Shown: positions 62,270-64,000 of the stretch, piece by piece | How positions within the stretch are numbered: position 1 is the first letter of the stretch | How the letters are laid out: each line of letters opens with the position of its first letter | Assembly: GCA_022606425.2 (NCBI GenBank) | Contig: JAHDVF020000053.1 | Span: 992,001 to 1,056,000, forward strand | Direction of reading: 5' to 3' | Origin: Lepidostoma basale | Taxonomy: Eukaryota; Arthropoda; Insecta; Trichoptera; Lepidostomatidae | Length of the DNA stretch: 64,000 nt | Made by a program: the position numbers and the translations under genes | The notes under the pieces: model-generated | Told to the model about the DNA's origin: nothing | Databases searched by the model: none | What the model saw: the letters and a program-made list of their open reading frames with translations, nothing else

Positions 62270-62785
62270 TAAGTTTAATATTATTACAATTCTTCAATAA
62301 AAAAGCAGCAGGAGCTTTTGATGGAATTATACTTGAAGAGTAGAGATTATTTAAAAAAGTGTCTTACCAATTTAATTGTTTTATAAAAGGTGATGTCACC
62401 TCACTCATCTGCGGAACCTATTCTGTCTGAATGAAAAAAGTGATAAGCTGACAATGTTTGAAGAGAGACTTGTATTATTAGATTCAAGAAATCTTCTAAG
62501 AGTTTCAAATTTTATTTCACGCACTCTATCTTGTAATTTAAAACGTTTCTTTGACGAAATATCATTAAAACACTTGCCGTGCAAGTACTGAGAGATATAT
62601 TGATGTTTATTTGAATGTAACAAAAAAAAGCTCTCGAATTAAATGAAAAAGGTGAATAAAGGCAATTTCATTAACTCACCACCCACAAATTTCACATTTA
62701 GTTAAAAAAAAACAAAATTTAGAATCACGGACACAGCTTGTCTTATATATTATAATACCAGCATATGTATAAACATCAAAAAGAA
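62270..62785. other. Unassigned AT-rich stretch
   Basis: The 72-codon minus frame at 62405 has no recognised domain. Confidence 0.45.
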
Positions 62786-62788
62786 CTT

Positions 62789-63104
62789 TGAACATAAATT
62801 AAATAGACAATATGTGCACCATCTAAAAACAACATTTTGTGTTAAATTATTTTTATTTTGTTACTTTATTTTATATCATTGTATTTTATATTATTTGTTT
62901 TAGATTTATTTTGTGGATGTTGAACTATAGAAGTGTGCGCGGGAGATGCCTATTGGTGGCGATGAGGTTCGCAACCCATCACACCGCGTCTCCCGCGGGG
63001 GCGAAAAGAGAAGGATGGAGTGCCGCATCGATTAAAGTGTGACAGTCCATTCTTTCTGCCTACCCTTTCGGGGAGACGACGTGATGGTTAGTTAGTTAGT
63101 TAGT
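62789..63104 (+). mobile_element. TTAG non-autonomous element, 5'-truncated
   Basis: ACATAAATTAAATAGACAAT, GTGCACCATCTAAAAACAAC, ATTATTTGTTTTAG, GCGCGGGAGATGCCTATTGG, CGCGTCTCCCGCGGGG, AAGTGTGACAGTCCATTC, hairpin, four TTAG units. Close to the copies at 16.3 and 36.7 kb. Confidence 0.9.
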
Positions 63105-63109
63105 TGTGT

Positions 63110-63450
63110 CCATGCTGACTTCATTGTTCTTTAATACATAGGTCGGTGGAACACAGATACACGATTGGGTTCAAATATTAAGAAATAATCCCACCAATAG
63201 AAAATTGTGTGACAAAATGTATTAAAAATTTTCATACTTGATGAAAACACGGATTTTAACAATTCATTAAGAAACATTAATTTATCAGATATAAATGGTG
63301 CACTTACTGAATTCAAATAGAAACAATTAAATTTTCATTTTCATTTAATTGGTTCTGTTAAAATTTAAAATCAGTTACGTAAGTTTACTGTTTTGTATGG
63401 TTTATCGTCCGAAATCATCTCTGCACATATAAAATAAATAAAATATCGAC
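63110..63450. other. Unassigned stretch
   Basis: Nothing recognised. Confidence 0.5.
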
Positions 63451-63454
63451 TTGA

Positions 63455-63976
63455 GCTAATATGGTAGTGCACAATAATGTTCTAGTGCCGACCCTAATGT
63501 ATGGAAATTAAGATTTTAGTTGACAGAAGAAGGATGAAAGTAAGAAAATGTCATAGAAATGAGATCACTTAGAAAAATGTACGGAAAAACAATGTTTGAA
63601 AGAATTTCTGAAGTAGAAGTAAGAAAGTAATGAAAGGCGAATGAAGCGTCCTAATTAAAGTTAAGAGAGGGTCAATAAGATGGTTTCGACGTATGAAACG
63701 AATGGATGAGGGAAGAATGGTTTAAAAAATATATTAACAAGTAGTGTGAATGAAAAAAGAAGTTGAGAAATGCCAAAGAAGACATGGCATGTGCAAATTA
63801 ATCGATTACTGAAACTCGGCTATATTCGAAGTCGGAACAATCGACAAGCGTGCGTGTCACGGTGTGTGAAAGTATAAGAGGCGTGAGAGTTATGCCAGGA
63901 TAAAATAGTGTGGCGGTCTATCCTCTCTGTCTACCCCTCCGGGGAAATGACTTGATGGTTAGTTAGTTAGTTTATC
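63455..63976 (+). mobile_element. TTAG-LINE 3' copy, decayed
   Basis: GCTAATATGGTAGTGCACAA, CCGACCCTAATGTATGG, AGAAATGAGATCACTTAG, ACGTATGAAACGAATGGATG, GTGTGGCGGTCTATCC, CCCC-TCC-GGGG hairpin, then GGTTAGTTAGTTAGTTT. Frame broken many times. Confidence 0.88.
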
Positions 63977-64000
63977 AAGTAACAGATTATACATCTAAAG

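Noticed and set aside
1..64000. CRISPR array, operons, rRNA genes or riboswitches
   Set aside because: No regularly spaced identical repeats with unique spacers, no bacterial-type gene spacing, and no rRNA blocks were seen; the window is eukaryotic.

Overview
This 64-kb window is AT-rich and crowded with degraded mobile elements; I found no host gene that I can defend. The mix points to an arthropod, probably an insect with a TE-rich genome: a cecropia-type mariner, RTE-like and Jockey/R1-like LINE 3' ends, tRNA-derived SINEs, a TTAA-flanked piggyBac-like insertion and an interstitial TTAGG-like patch. I cannot name the order. Nearly all open reading frames longer than 60 codons are LINE C-terminal relics, transposase relics or chance.

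The commonest element is a LINE that ends in a (TTAG)n tail instead of poly(A), called TTAG-LINE here. About 20 pieces lie on both strands. Most start within about 40 bp of the same internal point (codons for MAVHNGVL) and run about 500 bp to the tail. Only the copy at 34566-35240 keeps part of the reverse transcriptase. A separate 500-600 bp non-autonomous element (copies near 16.0, 26.9, 36.6, 40.8, 47.6 and 62.8 kb) carries the last ~60 bp of this LINE plus the same tail, so the pair looks like a LINE with its parasite.

The second theme is fold-back DNA. Several unrelated long inverted repeats (near 9.3, 11.1, 49.2 and 54.3 kb, plus a dozen copies of a short family, FB1) carry in each arm a hammerhead-ribozyme-like module: a CTGANGA box, a hairpin, GAAAC, a 2-4 nt loop, then GTH. 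In the copies at 49.35 and 54.04 kb helix I also pairs over 7-8 bp with different sequences, which argues for RNA structure. Other fold-backs (2.6, 15.4 and 47.8 kb) lack it; the 47.8-kb element has CACAGTG termini and a possible 5-bp duplication, as in Transib.

Layout: 0-6.7 kb RTE-like and TTAG-LINE pieces with two fold-backs; 7-13 kb fold-backs, a tRNA-Gly-like SINE inside a LINE, an RTE-like 3' end; 13.26-14.54 kb a mariner with both ends; 15-24 kb a fold-back, Jockey-like LINE, an IS630-type MITE and SINEs; 24-27 kb mostly unassigned; 27-36 kb LINE 3' ends; 37-40 kb a piggyBac-like element inside a SINE, a deleted mariner; 42-48 kb LINE pieces, a TTAG-LINE inserted in FB1, the Transib-like fold-back; 49-54.4 kb hammerhead fold-backs; 55-64 kb mixed LINE ends. 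Nested insertions let some relative ages be read directly.
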